Below, piece by piece: positions 24,803-33,030 of a DNA stretch of 64,000 nt. Where the stretch lies: contig CANMSA010000010.1 in the NCBI GenBank assembly GCA_947500385.1, forward strand, positions 1 through 64,000. The letters run 5' to 3'. Position numbers and translations under genes: made by a program. Each line of letters starts with the position of its first letter. Position 1 is the stretch's first letter. The notes beneath the pieces are model-generated. The model was given only the letters and a program-made list of their open reading frames with translations. It had not been told where the DNA came from and searched no databases. The DNA comes from an uncultured Flavobacteriaceae bacterium. GTDB lineage: Bacteria; Bacteroidota; Bacteroidia; Flavobacteriales; Flavobacteriaceae.

Positions 24803-26494
24803 ATGCAACTTTCGGAACAAGAAATCGTAAGAAGGGAAAAACTGGGAAAACTACGGGAATTGGGAATAGATCCTTATCCTGCAGCTTTGTATCCCGTCGA
24901 TGCGACTGCAAACAGTATCAAAACAGACTATGCCGAGGATAAAAAGGTCGTTATTTCCGGGCGCCTAATGTCGCGTCGCATTCAGGGAAAAGCGTCTTTT
25001 GCCGAGTTGCAAGACAGTACCGGTCGAATTCAGGTATACTTCAATCGGGACGAAATCTGCCCGGGGGAAGATAAAGGGCTCTATAACGATGTTTATAAAA
25101 AACTGTTGGATATCGGAGATATCATTGGTATTGAGGGAGTACTGTTCACCACCCAAGTGGGCGAGAAGACGGTAATGGTGAAGAATTTTAGTATGTTGAG
25201 CAAGGCATTGCGGCCCTTGCCCCTTCCCAAAAAAGATAGCGAAGGCAATGTCTATGACGAATTCAACGATCCCGAATTGCGCTACCGACAGCGCTATGTT
25301 GATTTGGTCGTAAACCCTTCGGTAAAAGAAACCTTTGTAAAACGTACCAAGATTACCAATAGCATTCGCCAATTTTATAACGATCGTGGCTATTTGGAAG
25401 TAGAGACCCCTATTTTGCAACCGATACCCGGGGGAGCGGCGGCCAGGCCTTTTTTAACACATCACAATGCGTTGAATATGCCCTTGTACCTGCGTATTGC
25501 GAATGAATTATATCTAAAAAGATTGATTGTCGGTGGTTTTGATGGGGTCTATGAATTTTCAAAGGACTTTCGTAATGAAGGAATGGACCGTACCCACAAC
25601 CCGGAGTTTACCGTAATGGAACTCTACGTCGCCTACAAAGACTACCACTGGATGATGGATACTACTGAGCAACTGCTAGAAAAAGTAGCCATTGATGCCA
25701 ACGGCACCTCTAAAGTAACCGTTGGGGACAATGAAATAGAATTCAAGGCTCCGTATGCCCGAGTACCTATTTTGGAAGCCATTAAAGTACATACCGGTAT
25801 CGATGTGGCCGGAATGGACGAAGTTAAATTGCGTGCGACCGCCAAAGAGTTGGGCCTTGAAGTGGATGAGACCATGGGCGTTGGGAAACTCATCGATGAA
25901 ATATTTGGCGAGAAATGTGAGCACCACTATGTACAGCCCACCTTTATCACCGATTATCCAAAGGAAATGAGTCCGTTGACGAAGCAGCATCGCGACAATC
26001 CGGCATTGACCGAACGTTTTGAGTTGATGGTCAATGGAAAGGAATTGGCCAATTGCTATTCGGAATTGAACGACCCCATTGATCAGCGCGAACGTTTTGA
26101 AGAACAACTACGTCTTTCCGAAAAGGGGGATGATGAAGCCATGTTCATTGACCAAGACTTTTTACGTGCCTTGGAATATGGGATGCCGCCCACATCGGGA
26201 ATCGGCATCGGCATTGACCGTTTGGTAATGTTGATGACCAATAATTCTTCCATTCAAGAAGTACTGTTCTTTCCCCAGATGCGTCCCGAAAAGAAGGCCG
26301 TGGAACTTACCGATGAAGAAAAAATCATCATGGCTCTTTTAAAACCGGCTGGGAGTATGCCTCTTGGGGAGTTGAAATCCCAAGCCGCACTCAGTGGTAA
26401 AAAATGGGACAAGTCGATGAAGGGTCTTACCAAAGCCGATTTCATACAAGTCGTGGTTGAGGGCGATCTTAAAACGGTTCATTTAAAAGCCTGA
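24803..26494 (+). CDS. lysS: Lysyl-tRNA synthetase (class II)
   Basis: 563 residues from ATG 24803. Charges tRNA-Lys. N-terminal OB-fold anticodon domain (~55-140; [20 protein letters not shown]), class II motif 1 near [21 protein letters not shown], motif 2 [20 protein letters not shown], motif 3 [14 protein letters not shown] ~60-residue C-terminal extension after the core ([20 protein letters not shown]...) is longer than E. coli LysS (505 aa) and I recall it in Flavobacteria. Promoter TATATTTG just upstream. Confidence 0.97.
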   Translation: MQLSEQEIVRREKLGKLRELGIDPYPAALYPVDATANSIKTDYAEDKKVVISGRLMSRRIQGKASFAELQDSTGRIQVYFNRDEICPGEDKGLYNDVYKKLLDIGDIIGIEGVLFTTQVGEKTVMVKNFSMLSKALRPLPLPKKDSEGNVYDEFNDPELRYRQRYVDLVVNPSVKETFVKRTKITNSIRQFYNDRGYLEVETPILQPIPGGAAARPFLTHHNALNMPLYLRIANELYLKRLIVGGFDGVYEFSKDFRNEGMDRTHNPEFTVMELYVAYKDYHWMMDTTEQLLEKVAIDANGTSKVTVGDNEIEFKAPYARVPILEAIKVHTGIDVAGMDEVKLRATAKELGLEVDETMGVGKLIDEIFGEKCEHHYVQPTFITDYPKEMSPLTKQHRDNPALTERFELMVNGKELANCYSELNDPIDQRERFEEQLRLSEKGDDEAMFIDQDFLRALEYGMPPTSGIGIGIDRLVMLMTNNSSIQEVLFFPQMRPEKKAVELTDEEKIIMALLKPAGSMPLGELKSQAALSGKKWDKSMKGLTKADFIQVVVEGDLKTVHLKA

Positions 26495-26529
26495 TTTTCG
26501 ACCGATTTATTTTCCATTAGGTATCCTTT

Positions 26530-27891
26530 TTACTGCCGTATACCTACAACAGCACCTTCAAGCGTTTGCAGTGCGGCGTTCGCTTCCGAAGTAGGGGTAC
26601 CCGCCAGTAGGTTGGTTGTTTCGTAGGGGTCTAACAACATATCGTACAACTCTTGATCCCCGTTGACGTATTCGATAAGCTTGTATTCCGCATTGCGAAT
26701 ACACCAGCCTTCGGTGCCAGATTGTTCGTCCTTTACCTCAGAATACACATACTCCCGAAAGTTCGGGGTAGCCGTTTCCAATAATGATTTAAAATTCTTG
26801 CTATCATAAATGGTTTCTACAGACACGCCGGCCATACTAGCGATGGTGGCGAAGAGGTCGGTGCCATTTAATAGGGCATCTTCGGTGCCGGTACGGGTGA
26901 CTGTGGGTCCCGAGACAAACAGCGGTACTTGTACGCCACCTTGGTATAACGAACCTTTGGCCTTTCTACGCACATACGGTGCTTGCACTACTTTTGAGGG
27001 GGTACCGTTATCTCCCAGAAAAACAAGGACCGTATTGGCCAAGGTTTCTGTATCCATGGCGTCCAACAACCTGCTGATTTGAAAATCCATCGCCTCGATG
27101 GCCGCTAAGTAATACGGTAAAGGGTTTGCATTGATAGACGCAGCATCGGTGGGCAATGCCCCTTGCGAATGCATTTCGTTCGGCGGTAAGTGAAAGGGCG
27201 TGTGCGGTGCGGTATACGCCAACCATAAGAACCAAGGTTTCTCTTGATCGCCGACCCAATCAATGGCCAAATCCGTGAATTTTTCGGTGATATAACTACT
27301 TTCGGTCGTGGTAACGCCATCTTGCGTCAAGTTCCAAGAGGTAAAACTATTGGAACCGCCCGATAAAAGGCCGGCATAGTAGTCGATTCCCAAACTTTCC
27401 GGATTAAAGCTCGTATTTTCGGCCAAATGCCATTTTCCAACTACCGCTGTAGCATAACTGTTATCCGTTTCATGGTTGATATACGCCTGCAAGGTAGTAT
27501 GCTGTGGGTTTAACGCATCGCCCGGGGATAATACACCCGTTTCAACACCATACTTCCCTGTGATGATCGAGGCCCTGGTCGGGGAACAGGTAGGATTCAC
27601 CCAGATATTCGTAAAACGGAGTCCCGCATTCATTATCGAATCTAATTGAGGCGTATTTGGTTTAAGGGTTCCTTCGGAATATCCATTCGTGGCATCGAGC
27701 CCCATATCGTCTGAAATAATGAAAAGAATATTGGGCGAAACGGCCGCTGTGGGTTCGGGTGGTATACCCTCATTTTCAATTCCGCGGTCCTGGGCGTCGT
27801 CACTGCTGCAAGCCATAAAAACAAAGAGCCCTGTTATTAAAAGACAGGACCTCACCGTCGCGATTTTTGAATAAGTCATAAGTAGGTTCAT
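26530..27891 (-). CDS. Sulfatase (formylglycine type) lipoprotein
   Basis: 453 residues. Lipoprotein signal SCLLITGLFVFMAC (Cys ~28) then SSDDAQDRG. Sulfatase fold: metal-binding DD at 61-62 (LFIISDDMGLDATNG), the CSPTR motif with the Cys102 that is converted to formylglycine (NPTCSPTRASIITGKYG), VGKWHLAENTSF, and VLVFLGDNGTPS. Hydrolyses sulfate esters, probably of algal or animal polysaccharides; substrate not predictable here. It needs an anaerobic or FGE-type maturase, not present in the window. ATG 27879 is an alternative start. Divergent from the DASS transporter. Confidence 0.93.
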   Translation of the reverse strand: MNLLMTYSKIATVRSCLLITGLFVFMACSSDDAQDRGIENEGIPPEPTAAVSPNILFIISDDMGLDATNGYSEGTLKPNTPQLDSIMNAGLRFTNIWVNPTCSPTRASIITGKYGVETGVLSPGDALNPQHTTLQAYINHETDNSYATAVVGKWHLAENTSFNPESLGIDYYAGLLSGGSNSFTSWNLTQDGVTTTESSYITEKFTDLAIDWVGDQEKPWFLWLAYTAPHTPFHLPPNEMHSQGALPTDAASINANPLPYYLAAIEAMDFQISRLLDAMDTETLANTVLVFLGDNGTPSKVVQAPYVRRKAKGSLYQGGVQVPLFVSGPTVTRTGTEDALLNGTDLFATIASMAGVSVETIYDSKNFKSLLETATPNFREYVYSEVKDEQSGTEGWCIRNAEYKLIEYVNGDQELYDMLLDPYETTNLLAGTPTSEANAALQTLEGAVVGIRQ

Positions 27892-28099
27892 TCTAAGTTG
27901 CTAAAAAACACAAGTCAAAAGCGCCTTTTTCAGGCACTGATGGGCTACTTGGGATTTATGGGACGCACTAAAATGCAGATGGTTTAATCAAGAACCCGAT
28001 TTCACGCCATTTATTGTGAGGATCTTGGGACAACCTTCTTTTTCAAAAATTTCTCAGACCAAAAGAAATAGCATAGTTTAGAGGTTTCAATTCAGCATT

Positions 28100-29530
28100 A
28101 TGCATCTGAGCAAAAAAGTAGGGCTACTTCTCGGCCCCTTCCTATTCTTCATCACTATCTTATTGCCCTTCGATCTGGTTTCCGAACAAGGAGATAAGGT
28201 TATTGCCGTGGCACTGTGGATGGTTACCTGGTGGATTACCGAGGCTGTTTCTATTTCGGTAAGCGCCCTGTTACCGCTCTTGTTGTTCCCCTTGCTAAAA
28301 ATAATGCCCATTGGCGAGGTCGGTGCCAATTATGGGAGCCCTATTATATTTCTTTTCTTCGGTGGCTTCGTACTGGCCCTTGCCCTTGAAAAGGTAAATC
28401 TTCACAAACGCATCGCCTTGAATATTATCAAACTTACGGGTACCAGCCCGAATAGGGTGGTTTTGGGCTTTATGATCGCCACAGCTTCATTAAGTATGTG
28501 GATCAGCAATACGGCAAGTACCGTAGTAATGCTCCCGATTGCCATGTCGGTCATTGGTTTGTTGATCAACGATGCAGATGGCTTTACAAAAGGAGACCAA
28601 AACTTTGCCTTGAGCGTTATGTTGGGCATTGCTTTTTCGGCGAACGCAGGAGGTATTGCGACCGTGATCGGTACACCACCGAATTCGGTCATGATCGGCC
28701 TTCTTGAAAATGAGTATAATATTCAAATCTCATTTCTAAAATGGATGGTCATTGGCCTGCCATTTTCTATCATCATGATTACCATAAGCTACTTGGTTTT
28801 GGTGAAATGGATGTTTCCCAACCGAAATTTAAAGTTCAACGCCTCCAATGAAGTAATTACCGATGAGCTTAAAAAACTAGGGAACATGAGCGGCCGGGAG
28901 AAGATGGTACTGATCATTTTTGGTGTGACCGTTTTTCTATGGATCTTTCGAACGCTGATCAATGAGATTTTTCCCGAACTGAAATTGAATGATACGATGA
29001 TCAGTATTTTTGCGGCCATTGCGCTATTTGCCGTTCCATACAACTTTAAGAAAGGGTCGTTTTTGATTGAATGGAAAGACACTTCCAAATTGGCATGGGG
29101 TATTTTGATTTTATTTGGTGGGGGGTTGGCACTTGCCAAGGGCATGTCGGTAAGCGGGATCGTAGATGTAGTGGCCGGTGCAATTGCCGCTAGTGACGTT
29201 AGTATTTTATTTACAGCTGTCTTGTTGATATTCTTAATGCTCTTTATGACCGAGCTTATGAGTAATGTGGCCTTGGTAGCCGTACTTGCCCCGGTAGTGG
29301 CGGGAATCGCCATTGGGCTCGAAATTCCTATTCTCTACCTTTTGATTCCCGTAACCATTGCCAGCAGCTGTGCCTTTATGTTACCGATGGCTACCCCTCC
29401 CAATGCCATTGTCTTTGCAAGCGGTCATATCAAAGTACATCAAATGGCGCGGGTAGGTGTCATCCTCAATCTCATCGCCGTGCTATTGCTCGTGCTACTA
29501 TTTCAATTTGTGATACCGATGGTGTTTTAG
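28100..29530 (+). CDS. DASS (SLC13)-family anion:Na+ symporter
   Basis: 476 residues, ~11 transmembrane helices. Contains the two SNT-type substrate/sodium motifs of the divalent anion:sodium symporter family: SMWISNTASTVVMLP and FMTELMSNVALVAVLAPV, plus AFSANAGGIATVIGTPPNSV and MLPMATPPNAIVFASG. Imports dicarboxylates, citrate or sulfate. Divergent from the sulfatase, so anion uptake linked to polysaccharide desulfation is possible but unproven. Normal length. Confidence 0.94.
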   Translation: MHLSKKVGLLLGPFLFFITILLPFDLVSEQGDKVIAVALWMVTWWITEAVSISVSALLPLLLFPLLKIMPIGEVGANYGSPIIFLFFGGFVLALALEKVNLHKRIALNIIKLTGTSPNRVVLGFMIATASLSMWISNTASTVVMLPIAMSVIGLLINDADGFTKGDQNFALSVMLGIAFSANAGGIATVIGTPPNSVMIGLLENEYNIQISFLKWMVIGLPFSIIMITISYLVLVKWMFPNRNLKFNASNEVITDELKKLGNMSGREKMVLIIFGVTVFLWIFRTLINEIFPELKLNDTMISIFAAIALFAVPYNFKKGSFLIEWKDTSKLAWGILILFGGGLALAKGMSVSGIVDVVAGAIAASDVSILFTAVLLIFLMLFMTELMSNVALVAVLAPVVAGIAIGLEIPILYLLIPVTIASSCAFMLPMATPPNAIVFASGHIKVHQMARVGVILNLIAVLLLVLLFQFVIPMVF

Positions 29531-29541
29531 AAGGAAATAAA

Positions 29542-29567
29542 AAACCGTCACTACGGGTGACGGTTTA
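29542..29567 (+). terminator. Terminator hairpin
   Basis: AAACCGTCAC / GTGACGGTTT 10-bp stem with a TACGG loop between the convergent DASS gene and the small secreted gene. A short A-run precedes it but there is no long T-tract; probably bidirectional. Confidence 0.7.
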
Positions 29568-29599
29568 AAGCTTGATTATCGGAGCCCATTTTAGCAATC

Positions 29600-29905
29600 T
29601 TACTTTCGTTTATAAGGATCGAACCCTTCGGGTAGGTATTTGCTGGTATCAAAATCCAATTCAAAAGAGTCATTGGGGTCTATATAGTTGATACTTTGTA
29701 CATCCGTTGGGTAGGCATAGGCATCAAAATCCGCTGGCAGATACTCCGCAGTATCGAACCCGAGATCAAAATCCGGTTCCTCCTCCACTACTTCAATAGT
29801 GTTTAAATCTAGTTCCTCTTTTTCTTTATCTGAATCCATGGCAAAAACACCGTTGGCGAAAACAATTGCGAATACCATGCTTATTTTAAAATTCTTATTG
29901 CACAT
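29600..29905 (-). CDS. Small acidic secreted protein with internal repeat
   Basis: 101 residues. Signal peptide (ISMVFAIVFANGVFAM) then a very acidic mature part (DSDKEKEELDLNTIEVVEEE). Two copies of a ~20-residue repeat: FDLGFDTAEYLPADFDAYAY and FELDFDTSKYLPEGFDPYKR (consensus FDT..YLP..FDPY). Acidic repeats with regularly spaced Asp suggest metal or surface binding, but I recognise no named family. Convergent with the DASS gene; 525 nt of noncoding DNA lies upstream. Confidence 0.8.
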   Translation of the reverse strand: MCNKNFKISMVFAIVFANGVFAMDSDKEKEELDLNTIEVVEEEPDFDLGFDTAEYLPADFDAYAYPTDVQSINYIDPNDSFELDFDTSKYLPEGFDPYKRK

Positions 29906-30430
29906 AACATTTAGGTTAATTGTATGAATGTGTATAACGTCTCTTTCCAGAATTATTGCCGCCTGTATGGAACAGGTTATTTTTAAGGGTCCCGGTCAAC
30001 TATCAGATTCGTAACCTTTGGGGGTTTTTGTGAAGATTATGGCAATTTCCCTATTTATTTCTTAAGGGCTTGGCAGCTTTCTAGGAGAATTTTTACAGCT
30101 TAAAAAAGGAGCTTTTGCGTGTTATTTTTTTGTTAAGGGATTGCCATTGAACCGTTTATCGAGGATTATCGCGTTTCAGTACTGCTAGCAGACAGTATCG
30201 CTGGTAATTGAAAAAGACAAAAATGGCTTGCAATGAATACACAGTCCGCCGCCATTTTAGAATATAGCGGCTCATAAAATAGACAAAGCCGTCCTCCCCC
30301 GGGGACAGCTTTGTCATAACTAATTCGAATCCCGAATTTTCGGGTGAAAAATGAAAATTTGCTATCTATATGACTTTAAAAAAAGTAAAATGTTACAATA
30401 CCCGATGAATAATTCCAAAAACCGCAGCAA
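29906..30430. other. Long intergenic region
   Basis: 525 nt between the small acidic gene and the metal ATPase gene (both minus strand). A hairpin GACAAAGC (30282-30289) / GCTTTGTC (30308-30315) with inner GTCC/GGAC pairs could end the ATPase message, though a T-tract is lacking. CCCGAATTTTCGGG at 30332-30345 is a small palindrome. No reading frame or RNA gene I can support. Confidence 0.55.
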
Positions 30431-32401
30431 TTAGCGATTTTTAAATACCAGGAGGCGCAAGGCATTGAGTACCACCAAAATAGTAGACCCCTCATGAAAA
30501 ACGACGGCCACTCCGATGTTTGCCCAACCAAATATGGTAGCCGGTACCAACAGGGCGACCATCCCGAGGCTGATCCATAAGTTCTGTCGAACAATCGTAT
30601 GTGCTTTTCTACTGAGCGTAATGGCAAAGGGCAGGGTTTCCAATTTGTCTCCCATCAAGGCGATGTCTGCAGTTTCCAAAGCAATGTCACTGCCAGCCGC
30701 GCCCATTGCGATCCCCACGGTGCTATGGGCCATTGCCGGGGCATCGTTCACCCCATCGCCTACCATTGCAAGTTTCCCGTCCGAGGCCAACAACGCTTGT
30801 ATCTCCGACACCTTTTCTTCCGGGAGCAGGCTACCGTGCGCTTCGGTAAGTCCAATTTCATTGGCAATGGCATCGGCCACCAGTTGGCTATCACCTGTAA
30901 GCATCACCATTTTTTGAATACCCAATTGTCGCAGTCGCGCTATGGTTTCCTTGGTGGTCGAGCGGGGTACATCCCTCAAGGCCAACAGCCCTATAAAGGT
31001 TTCTTCTTGTTGCACCAACATCAGTGTCTTGCCTTCTTTCTCCAGTTTCAAAATGAGTTCCCGAAGGGAATCATTCAAGTCCTTATATTTCTTTTCAAAG
31101 AGTTTTGTATTTCCAATACACACCTTTTTACCTTCCAATTGGGCGGTAAGTCCTTTCCCATGTATGGCGGTCAAATTTTCAGCTATGGGCAGTTTCGCCC
31201 CAGCCAGCTGTACCTGCCCGTCCCGCACAACAGCCCTGGCCAAGGGGTGATCGCTCAAACTTTCTACCGCAATTGCCGTAGCAAGCAGGGTATCTTTATC
31301 TGTATTTCCGAAAGGAATTACATCGGTAAGTTTGGGTTTTCCCTCGGTTAAAGTACCCGTCTTATCAAATGCCAATACTTTGAGGGCCCCTAGGTCTTCT
31401 AGCGGACGCCCTCCTTTTATCAGTACACCGCCTTTTGCCGCACGTGCAATACCACTTAGCACTGCGGCCGGAGTGGAAATTGCCAAAGCACACGGACTAG
31501 CGGCCACCAGCACCGCCATGGATCGATAAAAGCTACTGCTCCAAGTTTCGTCGATGACCAAAAAGGCAAAATTTAACAAGCATACCGATAGGATTACCGC
31601 TGGTACATAGTATTTCTGAAAACGGTCCGTCAGCAACTGGGTTTGCGACTTTTGTTGCTGTGCTTCTTCCACCATGGTCACCAAGCGGCGTATGGTAGAA
31701 TCTGCCGTTACCTTTTCTACCCATACCTCTAACAAACTATCGCCGTTCAAAGTTCCCGAAAATACACGATGTTCATTTGTAATGGTCTTTGAGGTGTTTT
31801 GTATTTCTTGCATATCGGCAATGGCAATCTTATCAACGGGAATGCTTTCCCCGGTAATTGCCGATTGATCCACGCTTCCCTTTCCTTTGATCACAATGCC
31901 ATCGGCAGCAATTTTACCATTGGGCTTTACCATGATAACATCTCCAACTTCTAAAACCTCCAAGGCCACTTCCGCTACTTCCGAGCCCTTTTTCAAAAAG
32001 GCGGTCTTAGGCGCCAAATCGCTCAAGGCGGCAATCGATTTTCTGGCTTTTCCCATTGCATAATGCTCCAACGCATGCCCTAGGCTAAAAAGAAATAGTA
32101 GCAAGGCACCTTCTGCCCATCGATCCAAAAAACCCGCTCCGGCAGCGGCTACCAACATTAGAAAATCAATTTCAAATCGGCCCTTTGCAATTACCAGGAT
32201 TGCCTCTTTTAAAATGAAATAGCCTCCAAAGAAGTAGGCAACCAAATAAAAGTAGAAGGAGATGGTCTCCCTCGGCCCGGAAAATGTTTCAAGAAGAAAT
32301 CCGCCCACTAAAAAAATCCCGCTGGTGATTGCAAAGTACAGCTCTGTGTACTTCCCAAAAACTCCGCCGGAATGATCATGTGATTCACAAGTGGTACACA
32401 T
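30431..32401 (-). CDS. P1B-4-type heavy-metal transporting ATPase
   Basis: 656 residues. P-type ATPase: actuator TGES (183-186), phosphorylation DKTGTLT (Asp346), GDGVNDAPA hinge. The transmembrane metal site is SPC (302-304) instead of CPC, and the last helix has HEGST (from residue 636). SPC plus HEG(G/S)T is the signature of the P1B-4 subgroup (Co2+/Fe2+, sometimes Zn2+/Cd2+ export). The short N-terminus MCTTCESHDHSGG replaces a full HMA domain and may bind metal. It follows the Fur-family gene by 53 nt on the same strand, so likely one operon giving metal-controlled efflux from the cytoplasm. Confidence 0.93.
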   Translation of the reverse strand: MCTTCESHDHSGGVFGKYTELYFAITSGIFLVGGFLLETFSGPRETISFYFYLVAYFFGGYFILKEAILVIAKGRFEIDFLMLVAAAGAGFLDRWAEGALLLFLFSLGHALEHYAMGKARKSIAALSDLAPKTAFLKKGSEVAEVALEVLEVGDVIMVKPNGKIAADGIVIKGKGSVDQSAITGESIPVDKIAIADMQEIQNTSKTITNEHRVFSGTLNGDSLLEVWVEKVTADSTIRRLVTMVEEAQQQKSQTQLLTDRFQKYYVPAVILSVCLLNFAFLVIDETWSSSFYRSMAVLVAASPCALAISTPAAVLSGIARAAKGGVLIKGGRPLEDLGALKVLAFDKTGTLTEGKPKLTDVIPFGNTDKDTLLATAIAVESLSDHPLARAVVRDGQVQLAGAKLPIAENLTAIHGKGLTAQLEGKKVCIGNTKLFEKKYKDLNDSLRELILKLEKEGKTLMLVQQEETFIGLLALRDVPRSTTKETIARLRQLGIQKMVMLTGDSQLVADAIANEIGLTEAHGSLLPEEKVSEIQALLASDGKLAMVGDGVNDAPAMAHSTVGIAMGAAGSDIALETADIALMGDKLETLPFAITLSRKAHTIVRQNLWISLGMVALLVPATIFGWANIGVAVVFHEGSTILVVLNALRLLVFKNR

Positions 32402-32454
32402 ACATTTTGTTTACGCTCCAAAAATAGGAGTCAAAAGAATGCAATGGAAGTGCA

Positions 32455-32871
32455 TTAATCAACATTGCACGTATTACAAAGGCCATTCACCACTAAGTGC
32501 ACATCTTCTGCCAAGTAGCCCTCGGGAATATTGATTTGTGGAATTTTGTGCTCGGTCAAACAACTGGTTTCATCACAACGGTTGCAATGAAAATGCAGAT
32601 GCAGATCGTTATGCACCCCATATTCACAACCCTCCTCACAAAGCGCATATTTAGGAACACCGCTCCCGTCGTTGACCCCATGCACGATCCCATTTTCTTC
32701 AAATGTCTTGATGGTACGATAAAGGGTGGTTCGATCCGATTTTTCGAAACGGTTCTCGATGTCGCTAAGGGTAATCGCTTTTTTTCGCTGGGCCAACAAC
32801 CGAAACACAAGGATACGCATCGCGGTGGGCCGTACCTTTTTTATAATCAGGAATTTTTCGATGTCGTTCAT
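32455..32871 (-). CDS. Fur-family metalloregulator
   Basis: 138 residues. Winged helix (~10-80; LSDIENRFEKSDRTTLYRTIKTFEENGIVH, with the Fur recognition-helix pattern T(T/V)YR). The dimerisation domain contains HNDLHLHFHCNRCDETSC and ends CNTC, i.e. two CxxC pairs for structural zinc plus the His-rich sensing site. Could be Fur, Zur or a nickel/cobalt sensor; the co-oriented P1B-4 ATPase favours control of efflux. Divergent from the metalloprotease gene. TATCTTTA (complement 32906-32913) is a plausible -7 element. Confidence 0.9.
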   Translation of the reverse strand: MNDIEKFLIIKKVRPTAMRILVFRLLAQRKKAITLSDIENRFEKSDRTTLYRTIKTFEENGIVHGVNDGSGVPKYALCEEGCEYGVHNDLHLHFHCNRCDETSCLTEHKIPQINIPEGYLAEDVHLVVNGLCNTCNVD

Positions 32872-33030
32872 GAGCGTCTACTACCGGGTGAAAATGATTT
32901 AAAAGTAAAGATACGGCATCCCAATTTGAGTATTTTGGCCGACCCCAAAATCATGCTTGGGTTATGATTTCGTTAACAATTTGATTCCTTAATTTTTCGG
33001 TTCTTTGAAAAAATCCAAAACAAACCAAAA

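Noticed and set aside
30332-30345. CCCGAATTTTCGGG palindrome as operator
   Set aside because: Short and isolated between a terminator-like hairpin and a gene end; not in a promoter position.
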